A DNA stretch of 64,000 nucleotides from Crocinitomix sp. (GCA_013138735.1 WTCE01000114.1:1-64000), one strand, 5' to 3'. Positions 17,332 to 26,095 are shown, counted from the first letter of the stretch. Program-made: numbers and translations. The notes: generated by a model from the letters alone, not told the origin.

Positions 17332-18234
17332 ATGACTAAGAAAAGGGCTTTAGGAAAAGGGTTAAGTGCATTACTTGAAAATGCAGGAACGGATATTACT
17401 ACCAAAAATATTGGTATTGAAGGAAAAACGGTAGGTTCAATTTCATCAATTTCAATTGGGCAAATTGAAGCCAACCCATTCAATCCACGGACAAATTTTG
17501 AAGAAGAGCAATTATCAGAATTAAAAGATTCGATTGCCGTACATGGGATTATTCAACCCTTGACAGTTCGCAAATTAGGACGAGATCGTTACCAATTAAT
17601 TTCTGGAGAAAGACGTTTTAGAGCTTCGCAATTAGCAGGTTTAACTGAGGTTCCTTGTTATATTAGAATAGCGAATGACCAAACCATGCTTGAAATGGCT
17701 TTGGTTGAAAATATTCAACGGGTTGATTTAAATGCAATTGAGGTTGGGTTATCCTATCAAAGATTAATTGATGAATGCAATTTTACGCAAGAAGAATTAA
17801 GTAAAAAAGTAGGGAAGAGTCGATCGAATATCACCAATTTTTTACGTTTGCTTAAGCTGCCAGTTCCCATTCAGATAGGGATTCGCGAAGGACTATTGTC
17901 AATGGGGCATGCGCGCGCAATTGTTTCGGCCGGTGATGAGGATGCTCAAATTGCAATTTTCAAAAAGGTAATTGAACAAAGTCTTTCTGTACGTGAGGTT
18001 GAAGCGCTAATAAAAGGACAGAAAGAGAAGAGCACATCTTCTCCGTCTAAAACCAGTGCTGAAGTACACCTTTCTCCTAATGCAGAGCAGTTTCAAACCA
18101 AGCTGGCTAAAAAGTTAGATACTAAAGTTCAAATCTCTGCAAACAATAAAGGCAAGGGTAAAATCGTTATTAATTTCGGATCGGATAAACAACTCGATCA
18201 AATTATAGATTTTATAGACCAATTGAATGCTTAA
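17332..18234 (+). CDS. parB: Chromosome-partitioning protein ParB (Spo0J)
   Basis: 300 residues. It has the ParB N-terminal CTPase/nuclease-like domain (IQPLTVRKLGRDRYQLISGERRFRAS), the helix-turn-helix region (LSKKVGKSRSNITNFLRLLKLP) and the GHARAI motif, then a charged linker and a C-terminal dimerisation domain. It should load onto parS sites and slide as a CTP-dependent clamp. No parS-like palindrome was spotted in this window. It overlaps the next gene by eight bases. Confidence 0.96.
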   Translation: MTKKRALGKGLSALLENAGTDITTKNIGIEGKTVGSISSISIGQIEANPFNPRTNFEEEQLSELKDSIAVHGIIQPLTVRKLGRDRYQLISGERRFRASQLAGLTEVPCYIRIANDQTMLEMALVENIQRVDLNAIEVGLSYQRLIDECNFTQEELSKKVGKSRSNITNFLRLLKLPVPIQIGIREGLLSMGHARAIVSAGDEDAQIAIFKKVIEQSLSVREVEALIKGQKEKSTSSPSKTSAEVHLSPNAEQFQTKLAKKLDTKVQISANNKGKGKIVINFGSDKQLDQIIDFIDQLNA

Positions 18235-18883
18235 ATCAGCCGTTTTACTAGGTGTACTTTTATTTGCTTTTACAGCGAACGCACAATTTGATGCAGACTC
18301 GCTTGCTAATAATGCGGATGTAAATTTAGCAACCGAAGATGGATATACACATTATACAAAACGCGCGGCTATTTGGTCAGCAGTAATACCGGGTGCAGGG
18401 CAAATATATAACGAAATTGGTTATCGTAAAATTCCACAAAAAAAGAACCGAGCTTGGTGGAAAATTCCAATTATTTATGGAGGCTTAGGCGCTTGTGGTT
18501 ATTACTATTATCAAAACAATAAGTTTGCCTATTTAACCAAAAAAGAATTTTTGTTTCGCGAAGAAAATAATGGAGCAATTTTAGATCAACGCTTTGTTGA
18601 TTATCCCTTTGATGACACTGATACAACGTACCGCGTTCTCAGTTTAATTAATGGTTATGAAGATGCTAATGGGCTTGATGTACTAGGTTTTGATAAATTT
18701 GCTAATCGCCGCGACTTATTTATGTTCGGTTTTATAGGAGTTTGGGCCTTAAATGTGATCGAAGCTTATGTTGATGCTCACTTTGTGACATTTGATGTGT
18801 CAGAAGATCTTTCAATGTCAATCTATCCAACGATTTTTGCAAATCGGAGTCCAGGGTTAAGTTTGACTTTTGATTTTAATTAG
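18227..18883 (+). CDS. DUF5683 family membrane-associated protein
   Basis: 218 residues with a signal peptide (LKSAVLLGVLLFAFTANAQF). The pattern AIWSAVIPGAGQIYN, a lysine/tryptophan patch (KKNRAWWKIPIIYGGLG), then a hydrophobic RRDLFMFGFIGVWALNVIEAYVDAHF is that of the DUF5683 proteins that follow parB in many Bacteroidota genomes. Two short membrane segments are likely. Function is unknown, although persistent linkage to parAB suggests a housekeeping envelope role. The dapB/lepB genes that often come next in the phylum are not here. Confidence 0.75.
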   Translation: MLKSAVLLGVLLFAFTANAQFDADSLANNADVNLATEDGYTHYTKRAAIWSAVIPGAGQIYNEIGYRKIPQKKNRAWWKIPIIYGGLGACGYYYYQNNKFAYLTKKEFLFREENNGAILDQRFVDYPFDDTDTTYRVLSLINGYEDANGLDVLGFDKFANRRDLFMFGFIGVWALNVIEAYVDAHFVTFDVSEDLSMSIYPTIFANRSPGLSLTFDFN

Positions 18884-18981
18884 AGTTTCAGTCAAGAACG
18901 GGTAAATAAATCAAATATTTTTGGATTTGTATTAGTTTTTTGCTAAATTCATTAGCATGTAAGTTACTTGATCCAATAAAT

Positions 18982-20412
18982 ATGATTCGTCAACCTAATC
19001 AATTCGCACATTCTTTTAAGTCTATCTCAAGATTTAGAAAAATTGTTGGTGTGGTTTTAGGTGTGGGCTATGCTGTCATACTATACGCTTTCCAATTTTT
19101 ACTACGTGAAACTTTGCGAATAGCAAGCACCTCAGAATTTAATGAAATGTGGTTGCTTTCAGAAGAAGAGGTGGGCTTTTACAATTGGTTTGCTGCGGCA
19201 TTATCACTTCTTATCGGTCAATCAATTTGTTTAGCTTATTGGTTTTCTCGCCCAAAACGATTCAAAGAACGTGGAATAAGAAGTCGCTCAACAATTATTA
19301 ACGATCAACGATTTTTGCAAACCAGTTTTTTAATGTGGTTTTTGAAATTAGGATTTTTCTATGTTATATTTTTCGGTTTAACATGGCAGAACAATACTGG
19401 TTATTTAGTTTTTAGCTTTTATCCAACTTTTGCCATCATTCTCATTTTAGTGATCTTAGTGCTCTTCTTTCAATCTTGGAACACAATCCGAGTCAAATTC
19501 AAACAAAAGTCCTATAAATGGATGCTATTTGCCTTTTTTGCACTTGGATTAACGTCTTGGGCTATGTCTAAAATTAATGTAGTGGATTATGAAGCAGCGA
19601 ATGAAAGCATTTTGGCCGAAAATATATGGTATACGTATGATTTGCAATTGCCTGAGGTTGATAATTGGGATGAACCTTTGTATTATGCTGATTACATTGA
19701 ACCCTATCTTTATTACAGAAAGACGGAAGATACTGCTGCAAATGCGATTTGGGTAAGGCATGACAGACGTTGGAGACCCGCTTATGATCGAGATAATTAT
19801 GCGGGATTTTCATCTAGCTGCACTAAACCAAGAGATTATTCAAATACAGATATCAGATTATACATTGATAAACGAATCAAAATGCGAATCGTGAGTGATA
19901 TATTAAGCGATTTTCGAGACAAAGGTGCCTACCATGTCTCATTTGCGGTACTTCCCTTGGATGCTCCTTATCCACCAGCCTGTTATCACGGAAATGTAAT
20001 CAATACCAATATCCCTTTTGAATATGAAAACCAAGAAGATTATTTAGCAAGCAAAGCTAGATGGGATTCGATACCCAATCAAATTCAAATTAAACATGAC
20101 AAAATGGGTGAGTGCAATGTAAATGGCAAGGCCATCAAATATGAATACCTAGCAAACGAACTCTTTGAACTTATGATTGTAAATACTGACTTTTTTATCG
20201 AATATATTTATTCAGATGAATTGCCTTTTGATGATTATATTCAGTTTAAAGTGGCTGCAAATGAAGCAATAATACAGGTGAAAGACTTCTTTACTTGGGA
20301 TGAACGCGGCAAAGCTTATTATGAATTGCACTGGGGTAATAGAGAGTCTTATGACAAGGAATATCCATTAAGAATGAGGAGAGTGAGTGAAAGTTTTCTT
20401 TTGGCGCAGTAA
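18982..20412 (+). CDS. Multi-pass membrane protein of unknown function
   Basis: 476 residues from ATG at 18982; a TTG at 18940 would add 14 residues. Five or so hydrophobic helices fill the first 210 residues (VVLGVGYAVILYAFQFLL, AAALSLLIGQSICLAYWF, FLMWFLKLGFFYVIFFGLTW, IILILVILVLFFQSW, MLFAFFALGLTSWAM). The remaining 260 residues are a soluble, Tyr/Asp-rich domain containing two cysteines near CTKPRDY and PPACYHGN, probably extracytoplasmic. I recognise no family. It is separated from the DUF5683 gene by about 100 bases and may be its own unit. Confidence 0.65.
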   Translation: MIRQPNQFAHSFKSISRFRKIVGVVLGVGYAVILYAFQFLLRETLRIASTSEFNEMWLLSEEEVGFYNWFAAALSLLIGQSICLAYWFSRPKRFKERGIRSRSTIINDQRFLQTSFLMWFLKLGFFYVIFFGLTWQNNTGYLVFSFYPTFAIILILVILVLFFQSWNTIRVKFKQKSYKWMLFAFFALGLTSWAMSKINVVDYEAANESILAENIWYTYDLQLPEVDNWDEPLYYADYIEPYLYYRKTEDTAANAIWVRHDRRWRPAYDRDNYAGFSSSCTKPRDYSNTDIRLYIDKRIKMRIVSDILSDFRDKGAYHVSFAVLPLDAPYPPACYHGNVINTNIPFEYENQEDYLASKARWDSIPNQIQIKHDKMGECNVNGKAIKYEYLANELFELMIVNTDFFIEYIYSDELPFDDYIQFKVAANEAIIQVKDFFTWDERGKAYYELHWGNRESYDKEYPLRMRRVSESFLLAQ

Positions 20413-20736
20413 TTAAACCCCAATCTCTAGAAGACAGATTTAGCGGATAAAACACAGATTTAATTTGAACACGAAAAGCGAAAAAAAATCAGCAAAAATC
20501 AGCTTTATCAGCGTCATCCGCGTGCCATTGACTAATATGCATTTCTTGCAATACCCCAAATCCAGCGCAGCGCACAAAAAAAATCAGAAAAAGGACAACT
20601 TAGAAGCGGTGGTAAGGAAATGGATCCAGGTTATGGATGCCGATTAATTGATCGTGTTTATTGACAATGCGCTTCGCTGGATTTGCAATCCTGCGACACT
20701 AAGTAGTCGAACAATTAATTGTGAAGATTAAAATAA
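20413..20736. other. Intergenic region with low-complexity text and a hairpin repeat
   Basis: 324 bases. The left part (about 20440-20530) carries words such as ACACAGATTT, AAATCAGC and TCAGCGTCATCCGCGT that resemble a repetitive sequence type often found between genes in Bacteroidota. The right part holds hairpin copy B (20675-20695). A 60-codon open frame at 20465 runs through these words and is not credible. Confidence 0.5.
20675..20695 (+). repeat. Dispersed 21-bp hairpin, copy B
   Basis: CGCTGGATT-TGC-AATCCTGCG, a 9-bp stem with one mismatch; related to copies at 13957 and 45322. Confidence 0.7.
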
Positions 20737-21180
20737 TTAACGCGCTGCTTTCAAACACTTATTCACCTTTCTTTCATGACGTGCACGCTCGTCAGGTGTC
20801 GTATTAGGTGTAGTCAACAATTCTTTGCAATGCTTTTCAATGGTATCCATTCGCATAATGATTAAATCAATCTGCGCATCATCATCCGTTTCCATTATTG
20901 CAGTATTAACTGAATCATTTCTTACCACGCAGTCGCAAAATTCCCATTGTTCACCATATTTTTTCTCAATCTGCGTTGTTAAAGCACTGTCTTCGTCAAT
21001 ATAACCTGCAGAATCAACTGCAACTGTATCTATTGGATTGATGTTTGTCGTGTCAATACCTAAGCTAGTATCGATAATTGTTGTGTCAATATCTAGGTCA
21101 GTTCCACTAGGTGCATCACCCTTACAAGATGAAATGCTGACAATAATTGTACATAAAATAAGGTAGATAAACCGTTGCAT
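20737..21180 (-). CDS. Small acidic lipoprotein
   Basis: 147 residues from ATG at 21180; an upstream in-frame ATG at 21261 would put 27 residues in front of the signal and is rejected. MQRFIYLILCTIIVSISSC ends in a lipobox-like SISSC, so the mature protein starts with a lipidated Cys. It continues with an Asp/Thr-rich linker (DLDIDTTIIDTSLGIDTT) and a helical C-terminal part containing CDCVVRNDSVNTAI, KHCKELL and KVNKCLKAAR; the four cysteines may pair. Function unknown. Divergent from the DUF4294 gene. Confidence 0.65.
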   Translation of the reverse strand: MQRFIYLILCTIIVSISSCKGDAPSGTDLDIDTTIIDTSLGIDTTNINPIDTVAVDSAGYIDEDSALTTQIEKKYGEQWEFCDCVVRNDSVNTAIMETDDDAQIDLIIMRMDTIEKHCKELLTTPNTTPDERARHERKVNKCLKAAR

Positions 21181-21271
21181 AGTGAGTAGAATTAGAATTT
21201 TCGTTATGCCAAAGATAATAAACTGAAAAAAATAACGTAAATTATGGTATAAAACTTGCATTTAAATGGTT

Positions 21272-21982
21272 ATGAAAACAATTTTGATATACTGCTTAGT
21301 ACTTGCTTCGACGGGTGTCTTTGGTCAGGTTGAAAATTGGCCTCCTGATAGTTTAAGAGATGTAGAAGCAGAAGTCGTTACAGTTTATACCAAAGAGTAT
21401 TTGAATAAATACAACCGCATGAAGCGGATTATTGTAAAGGTGTATCCTTATGCTTTGCACGCAGCTGATGTGATTGATGAAATTGATGAAAATGCCGAAA
21501 GCATTAAGCGGCGTGGTAAAAAGAACAGATATTTCAAACACGCATATAAAGATCTAAAACAAGATTTTAAATATTTTATATTGGATTTATATACCTCTGA
21601 AGGTGTAATGCTGATGAAGTTGATTCACCGCGAAACCGGAATGACAGTCTATGACATTTCTAGCAGGTATCGCGGAAAATCAAAAGCCGAAATGTTTAAT
21701 TTAATGGCTAAAATTTGGGATCAAGACTTACACGTTCAATTTCAACCTAATGATGGGGATGATAAAATTGCTGAACAGGTTATTTCAGATATTCAGTCAG
21801 GCTTGGTGCCATTCAATAATGAAATTGTTAAGGTAGATAAGCTAACCTTTCGCGACAAAAAGAAGAAAGAGAAAGAGTGGAAGAAGAAAAACAAGAAGAA
21901 TAAAAAGGAATACGATAAGCGACGGAAAAAGCGGAATAAGGATAAAATAAAATTAGCAAGAAAGAAAAAAAGAGGCGAGTAG
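21272..21982 (+). CDS. DUF4294 family exported protein
   Basis: 236 residues from the second of two close ATGs (21266 and 21272). The signal peptide is MKTILIYCLVLASTGVFGQ. The DUF4294 core follows (YTKEYLNKYNRMKRIIVKVYPYALHAADVI ... GVMLMKLIHRETGMTVYDIS), about 130 residues, with GVMLMKLIHRET its most typical stretch. The C terminus is an extreme Lys/Arg tail (from about residue 190), longer and more basic than the core family needs, perhaps for binding LPS, nucleic acid or peptidoglycan. Function unknown. Its stop codon lies inside its own terminator hairpin. Confidence 0.8.
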   Translation: MKTILIYCLVLASTGVFGQVENWPPDSLRDVEAEVVTVYTKEYLNKYNRMKRIIVKVYPYALHAADVIDEIDENAESIKRRGKKNRYFKHAYKDLKQDFKYFILDLYTSEGVMLMKLIHRETGMTVYDISSRYRGKSKAEMFNLMAKIWDQDLHVQFQPNDGDDKIAEQVISDIQSGLVPFNNEIVKVDKLTFRDKKKKEKEWKKKNKKNKKEYDKRRKKRNKDKIKLARKKKRGE

Positions 21983-21993
21983 CCTCTTTTTTT
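21971..21993 (+). terminator. Rho-independent terminator overlapping a stop codon
   Basis: AGAGGC-GAGTA-GCCTCT followed by seven T. The last sense codons and the TAG of the DUF4294 gene (21980-21982) form the left arm and loop. Confidence 0.85.
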
Positions 21994-22167
21994 ATACAAT
22001 GTATTAGCATAGTGCCCGTAATAATGTTGAAAACATTATTAGTTCAAGGAGATATCACCATAGGATAATCCTAATTTTGTGAAGAGCAGACATTGACTAG
22101 TTGAGAAAGAAATTCTGCCAATTGGAATTAATTTAAAACATAACTCAATTCCGTTTGTTACTTGAGC

Positions 22168-23037
22168 ATGGGAGTTTACTCTATTAAAGATCTTGAGAAT
22201 TTTACACAAATTAAAGCACATACGCTTCGCATTTGGGAGCAACGCTACAATTTATTGAGTCCTGAACGCACGGATACCAACATCCGCTTATATTCGGACA
22301 GAGACTTAAAAAAGATTCTCAACATTAATTTGCTTTACTCCAATGGATTAAAAATTTCCAAGATTGCTAAATTGAACGAGAATGAAATTTTTCGTTTGGC
22401 CAATGAAATTTTGCTCGTACCAGATGGTGAAGAAGTTTCAAATGTTGACCGCTTTATAAATCGAATCATTCGATTTGATGAAGTTGGAATGAATGATGAA
22501 TTGGAAGAACTTCGAAGCGCGAATAGTTTAGAGTATGTTTTTACAAATTTGCTTATTCCAGTCCTTCAAAAAGTAGGGGAGTTGTGGCAAGTTGATTCTA
22601 TCACTGCTGCTCATGAGCATTTTTTTTCCAACATTCTTCGCGCCTTTATTGTGCGTCATACTGGTCCATCTATAGCGCCAGAAACCTCCAAAGGTTCGGT
22701 TGTTTTATTCTTAAAAGAAGATGAATATCATGAACTCGGTTTACTATTCTATAATCACTACTTGAGATCAAAAGGTTATCATACCATCTATTTAGGGCAA
22801 TCATTGCCGAACGAAGATTTTGTAAAAGTTGTGCAAGACTTAAAGCCAGACTACGTTTTTACAAGTTTGATTACTAAGTTGAATGAAAAAGAATTTCTTC
22901 AATTTTTTGAAAGTTTGGCATCTTGTGTCCCATTAGATAGATTATTTGTAGGTGGCTATCAACTAAAAATCTTTGAAAAGTTGATCCCAGAAAAGGTCAA
23001 TATTATTCATACAGTGGATGCAATTCATCTTGATTAA
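22168..23037 (+). CDS. MerR-family, B12-binding transcriptional regulator (CarH/LitR type)
   Basis: 289 residues from ATG at 22168. Residues 1-70 are a MerR winged helix (YSIKDLENFTQIKAHTLRIW, EQRYNLLSPERTD). Residues about 95-165 form the helical cobalamin-capping domain with the Wx9EH motif (W140 ... E150-H151). Residues 175-289 are a B12-binding Rossmann domain with ExHxxG (E186-Y-H188-ELG). These are the diagnostic features of CarH/LitR photoreceptors, which bind adenosylcobalamin, repress in the dark and release DNA in light. It precedes the carotenoid operon, with its own terminator at 23106. The likely targets are the inverted repeats at 23152-23245. Confidence 0.88.
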   Translation: MGVYSIKDLENFTQIKAHTLRIWEQRYNLLSPERTDTNIRLYSDRDLKKILNINLLYSNGLKISKIAKLNENEIFRLANEILLVPDGEEVSNVDRFINRIIRFDEVGMNDELEELRSANSLEYVFTNLLIPVLQKVGELWQVDSITAAHEHFFSNILRAFIVRHTGPSIAPETSKGSVVLFLKEDEYHELGLLFYNHYLRSKGYHTIYLGQSLPNEDFVKVVQDLKPDYVFTSLITKLNEKEFLQFFESLASCVPLDRLFVGGYQLKIFEKLIPEKVNIIHTVDAIHLD

Positions 23038-23105
23038 GTCATTTTTTAGCCCTGTTTTGATTATAAAATAAATTTTATCAAAAATTTCTAAATTTTTAAA
23101 AACGT

Positions 23106-23132
23106 GCCGAGTCCTTTAAAACTCGGCCTTTT
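23106..23132 (+). terminator. Rho-independent terminator after the MerR gene
   Basis: GCCGAGT at 23106-23112 and ACTCGGC at 23121-23127 form a 7-bp stem followed by CTTTTT. It separates the regulator from the crt operon. Confidence 0.85.
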
Positions 23133-23151
23133 TGATGATCAAAATACGTTA

Positions 23152-23181
23152 TGTTTAACTTTAATGAAAAAAAGTTAAACA
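23152..23181. promoter_or_regulatory. Perfect inverted repeat O1, putative operator
   Basis: TGTTTAACTTT (23152-23162) and its exact complement AAAGTTAAACA (23171-23181), 8-base spacer. Shares the GTTTAAC box with O2. Confidence 0.65.
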
Positions 23182-23215
23182 AAAGCATTGTCGAACTATA
23201 ATTTATGTCTAATTC

Positions 23216-23245
23216 TGTTTAACAAATAAAACTAATTGTTAAACA
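23216..23245. promoter_or_regulatory. Perfect inverted repeat O2, putative operator
   Basis: TGTTTAACAA (23216-23225) and exact complement TTGTTAAACA (23236-23245), 10-base spacer, ending two bases before the sigma-gene ATG. Centre is 64 bases from that of O1, close to six helical turns. Likely bound by the MerR/CarH-like protein. Confidence 0.65.
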
Positions 23246-23247
23246 AG

Positions 23248-23736
23248 ATGACAACTTCAGATTTTCAAGCACAAATAATAAACCTTTCGGATTACATTAA
23301 TGGATTCGCCATGAAATACACAAGAAATCGTGATAACGCTATGGATTTAGCACAAGAAACGATTTTGAGAGCATTTTTAAATCATGAAAAGTTTAGAACC
23401 AATACCAACCTAAAAGGGTGGTTAAAAATAATGATGCGTAATACCTTCATTAACGGAATTTGAAAAAAATCGAACCAAATGATTCATTGCGATTCAGACA
23501 GCTACCGTGTTCAAGTTGGTGAAAGTGATGAGTTTACGCCGATTGATCAAATGATGGAAGGTCAAATTATTTCTGAAATTCAAGCCTTAAATAATGACTT
23601 AAGACAACCATTTGAATTACATTTAGAAGGTTTTAAGTATAAAGAAATCGCTGAGAAACTTGAAATTCCAATAGGTACTGTTAAAAGTCGTGTATTCCAA
23701 GCAAGAAAAAAATTAGCCCTTCAATTAAATAAATGA
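23248..23736 (+). pseudogene. ECF sigma factor interrupted by an in-frame TGA
   Basis: Two halves in the same reading frame make a normal ~162-codon ECF sigma factor. The first half (from ATG 23248) carries region 2 (YINGFAMKYTRNRDNAMDLAQ, ETILRAFLN, LKGWLKIMMRNTFING); the second carries region 4 (LRQPFELHLEGFKYKEIAEKL, IPIGTVKSRVFQARKKL). They are split only by TGA at 23461-23463, followed by AAAAAA; CGA (Arg) to TGA is a one-base change that would give a normal basic linker. It may be a recent nonsense mutation, a sequencing error, or a stop with readthrough. The 3' end overlaps crtI by four bases (ATGA). Sigma genes beside crt operons are usual in flavobacteria. A restart at ATG 23491 would give region 4 only. 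Confidence 0.8.
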
Positions 23737-25199
23737 AAAAAGTAGCAATTATAGGAGCAGGATTTTCTGGATTATATGCTGCATGTTATCTCTCGAAAAG
23801 AGGATATGATGTGGATGTATATGAAAAAAATGAAAGCGTTGGTGGCCGTTCTCGTGTCTTTACTCAAGATGGATTTAAGTTCGATATGGGGCCGTCTTGG
23901 TATTGGATGCCAGAATTAATAGACTCGCTTTTTACCGAATTAGGTGAAGAGCGCAAGGACTATTTTAAGTTGAATAGGTTAGATCCCTCCTATAAAGTTT
24001 TTTGGAAAGATTCTGAACCCACGGATATTCCAACAAGCAAGGCTGATTTATTTGCTTTGTTTGATACATTTGAATCAAATGGCGGCCAAAAGTTAGATCA
24101 GTTTTTAAAGGATGCGCAAGAGAAATACGAAATTGCGGTTCCTGAATTTTTAGAGAAACCAGGTTTAAAACTAAATGAAGTCATCAATTTTTCTGTGCTC
24201 AAAAAGGCCTTAAAAATGGATGTTTTTAAATCGGTTGATAAAGACGTATCTAAACGATTTACATCTGACAAAGCCAAGGGGATATTGAATTTCCCCGTTT
24301 TGTTTCTGGGTGAAATGCCCAATAGAATCCCTTCATTATATACCCTTATGAATTATGCTGATATGGGCTTGGGTACTTGGTATCCTACTGGTGGAATGGG
24401 CGAATTGGCTAAAGCATTGCAAAAAATTGCCGAGAAAAACGGCGCAAAGTTTCATTTGAATACCCCAATTACAGCTTTTGAATGTGAGGGGGATAAAATC
24501 ATTCAATTAAAATCGAACGATAAAAGCTTTAATGTCAGTCAAGTAATAGCTGGCGCAGATTATAATTTTATAGAACAAAATCTGGTCCCCAAAAAATTTC
24601 GTAGGTATAATGAGAGTTATTGGGAAAAAAGACGATTAGCACCGAGCTGTTTAATTTATTATATTGGTATTAACAAGAAAGTTGAAAACTTAGAACATCA
24701 CAATTTGTTTTTTGACGAAGATTTGGTTGCCCATGGAAAAGAAATCTATGATCATCCAAAATGGCCCGAGAAACCCTTGTTTTATGCCTGTGTTCCTTCA
24801 AAAACTGAGGATGACGTGGCGCCCAAAAATTGTGAAAATATTTTCTTACTCATTCCAATAGCCCCAGGGTTGGAAGATACGGATGAAATGAGAACGCATT
24901 ATTTCGACCTAATAATTAAACGATTAGAAAAACAGACAAAAACCACAATTAGTGAAAATGTGATTTATAATAGATCGTATTGCATTAATGACTTTGTAGC
25001 AGATTATAATTCGTTCAAAGGAAATGCTTACGGTTTAGCTAATACGTTAAGACAAACAGCAAATTTGAAACCGAAGATAACTTCAAAATTATCGAACTTA
25101 CTTTTTTGTGGGCAATTGACTGTACCAGGTCCAGGAATACCCCCAGCGCTTATATCAGGAAAAATTGTCGCTAAGCATTTAGTAGATAGTTTAAAATAA
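23733..25199 (+). CDS. crtI: Phytoene desaturase CrtI
   Basis: 488 residues, typical length. The N terminus has the FAD-binding KKVAIIGAGFSGLYAACYL and the GG motif (VGGRSRVF), followed by FKFDMGPSWYWMP, characteristic of bacterial CrtI-type desaturases. The C terminus has the second dinucleotide element (LLFCGQLTVPGPGIPPALIS). It should convert phytoene to lycopene at the membrane surface with FAD. The start overlaps the stop of the sigma gene (ATGA), so translation is coupled. First structural gene of the carotenoid operon. A second, diverged family member at 27101 is more likely CrtD; the assignment between the two rests on position next to crtB. Confidence 0.9.
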   Translation: MKKVAIIGAGFSGLYAACYLSKRGYDVDVYEKNESVGGRSRVFTQDGFKFDMGPSWYWMPELIDSLFTELGEERKDYFKLNRLDPSYKVFWKDSEPTDIPTSKADLFALFDTFESNGGQKLDQFLKDAQEKYEIAVPEFLEKPGLKLNEVINFSVLKKALKMDVFKSVDKDVSKRFTSDKAKGILNFPVLFLGEMPNRIPSLYTLMNYADMGLGTWYPTGGMGELAKALQKIAEKNGAKFHLNTPITAFECEGDKIIQLKSNDKSFNVSQVIAGADYNFIEQNLVPKKFRRYNESYWEKRRLAPSCLIYYIGINKKVENLEHHNLFFDEDLVAHGKEIYDHPKWPEKPLFYACVPSKTEDDVAPKNCENIFLLIPIAPGLEDTDEMRTHYFDLIIKRLEKQTKTTISENVIYNRSYCINDFVADYNSFKGNAYGLANTLRQTANLKPKITSKLSNLLFCGQLTVPGPGIPPALISGKIVAKHLVDSLK

Positions 25200-25258
25200 A
25201 AAAATGAACAAAAGGTGAACTGACTTTGTTATAAGAAAGTCCAAAGTAAAGGAATTAG

Positions 25259-26095
25259 ATGAAAAAATTATTTGACGATTATTCAGAACAAGCTTCGATT
25301 GCTGTTACTAAAAAGTACAGTACATCCTTCTATAAAGGTGTGAGCTTTTTGGATAAAAAAATTCGAAATGATGTGCATGGCATTTATGGTTTTGTACGCT
25401 TTGCTGATGAAATAGTTGACTCTTTTCATGGCTTCGATAAAAAGGTCTTGTTAGCGGAATTCAAAGCAGATACTTATAAGTCGATTGAGCGCAAAATATC
25501 GCTTAATCCAATTTTAAATTCTTTTCAAAATGCAGTGAATAGATATGGCATTGACCATGATTTAATAGAAAGTTTTTTCCATAGCATGGAAATGGATTTA
25601 AATCCGGTTGAATATGATGAAATGAAATACAATGAATACATCTTTGGATCGGCAGAAGTGGTTGGTTTGATGTGTTTAAAAGTTTTTGTTTATGGAGATG
25701 TAAAGGAATACGAAAAATTAAAGCCATACGCCCGTAAATTAGGTTCAGCTTTTCAAAAAATTAATTTCTTGCGCGATCTTAAAGATGATATGATTGACTT
25801 AGGGCGTCTTTATTTCCCACATATTGGCGAAAATGGAATTTCTCATGAGGATAAACTTCAGATAGAATTAGAAATTGAAGAAGAGTTTAAGCAAGCTTAT
25901 ATTGGCATTAAAATGTTGCCAAAATCATCTCGCTTAGGAGTTTATGTCAGCTATGTTTATTATACAAAATTGTTAGCAAAAATTAAACGTAAAACAATCA
26001 GTGATTTGATGAATGAACGCATTCGAATTTCTGATGAGAAAAAAATGATGCTATTTTTTCAATCCTATGTCCGTAATTCGGTGAATAGTTTATAG
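25259..26095 (+). CDS. crtB: Phytoene synthase CrtB
   Basis: 278 residues. It carries both Asp-rich prenyl-diphosphate-binding motifs of squalene/phytoene synthases: FADEIVDSF (D50 and D54) and FLRDLKDDMIDLGRLYFP. It joins two geranylgeranyl diphosphates into 15-cis-phytoene with loss of diphosphate. It starts 59 bases after crtI in the same operon. No transit or signal sequence. No GGPP synthase gene is in the window, so GGPP must come from elsewhere. Confidence 0.94.
   Translation: MKKLFDDYSEQASIAVTKKYSTSFYKGVSFLDKKIRNDVHGIYGFVRFADEIVDSFHGFDKKVLLAEFKADTYKSIERKISLNPILNSFQNAVNRYGIDHDLIESFFHSMEMDLNPVEYDEMKYNEYIFGSAEVVGLMCLKVFVYGDVKEYEKLKPYARKLGSAFQKINFLRDLKDDMIDLGRLYFPHIGENGISHEDKLQIELEIEEEFKQAYIGIKMLPKSSRLGVYVSYVYYTKLLAKIKRKTISDLMNERIRISDEKKMMLFFQSYVRNSVNSL

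Noticed and set aside
20465-20647. 60-codon open frame
   Set aside because: Lies in low-complexity intergenic words and has no protein pattern.
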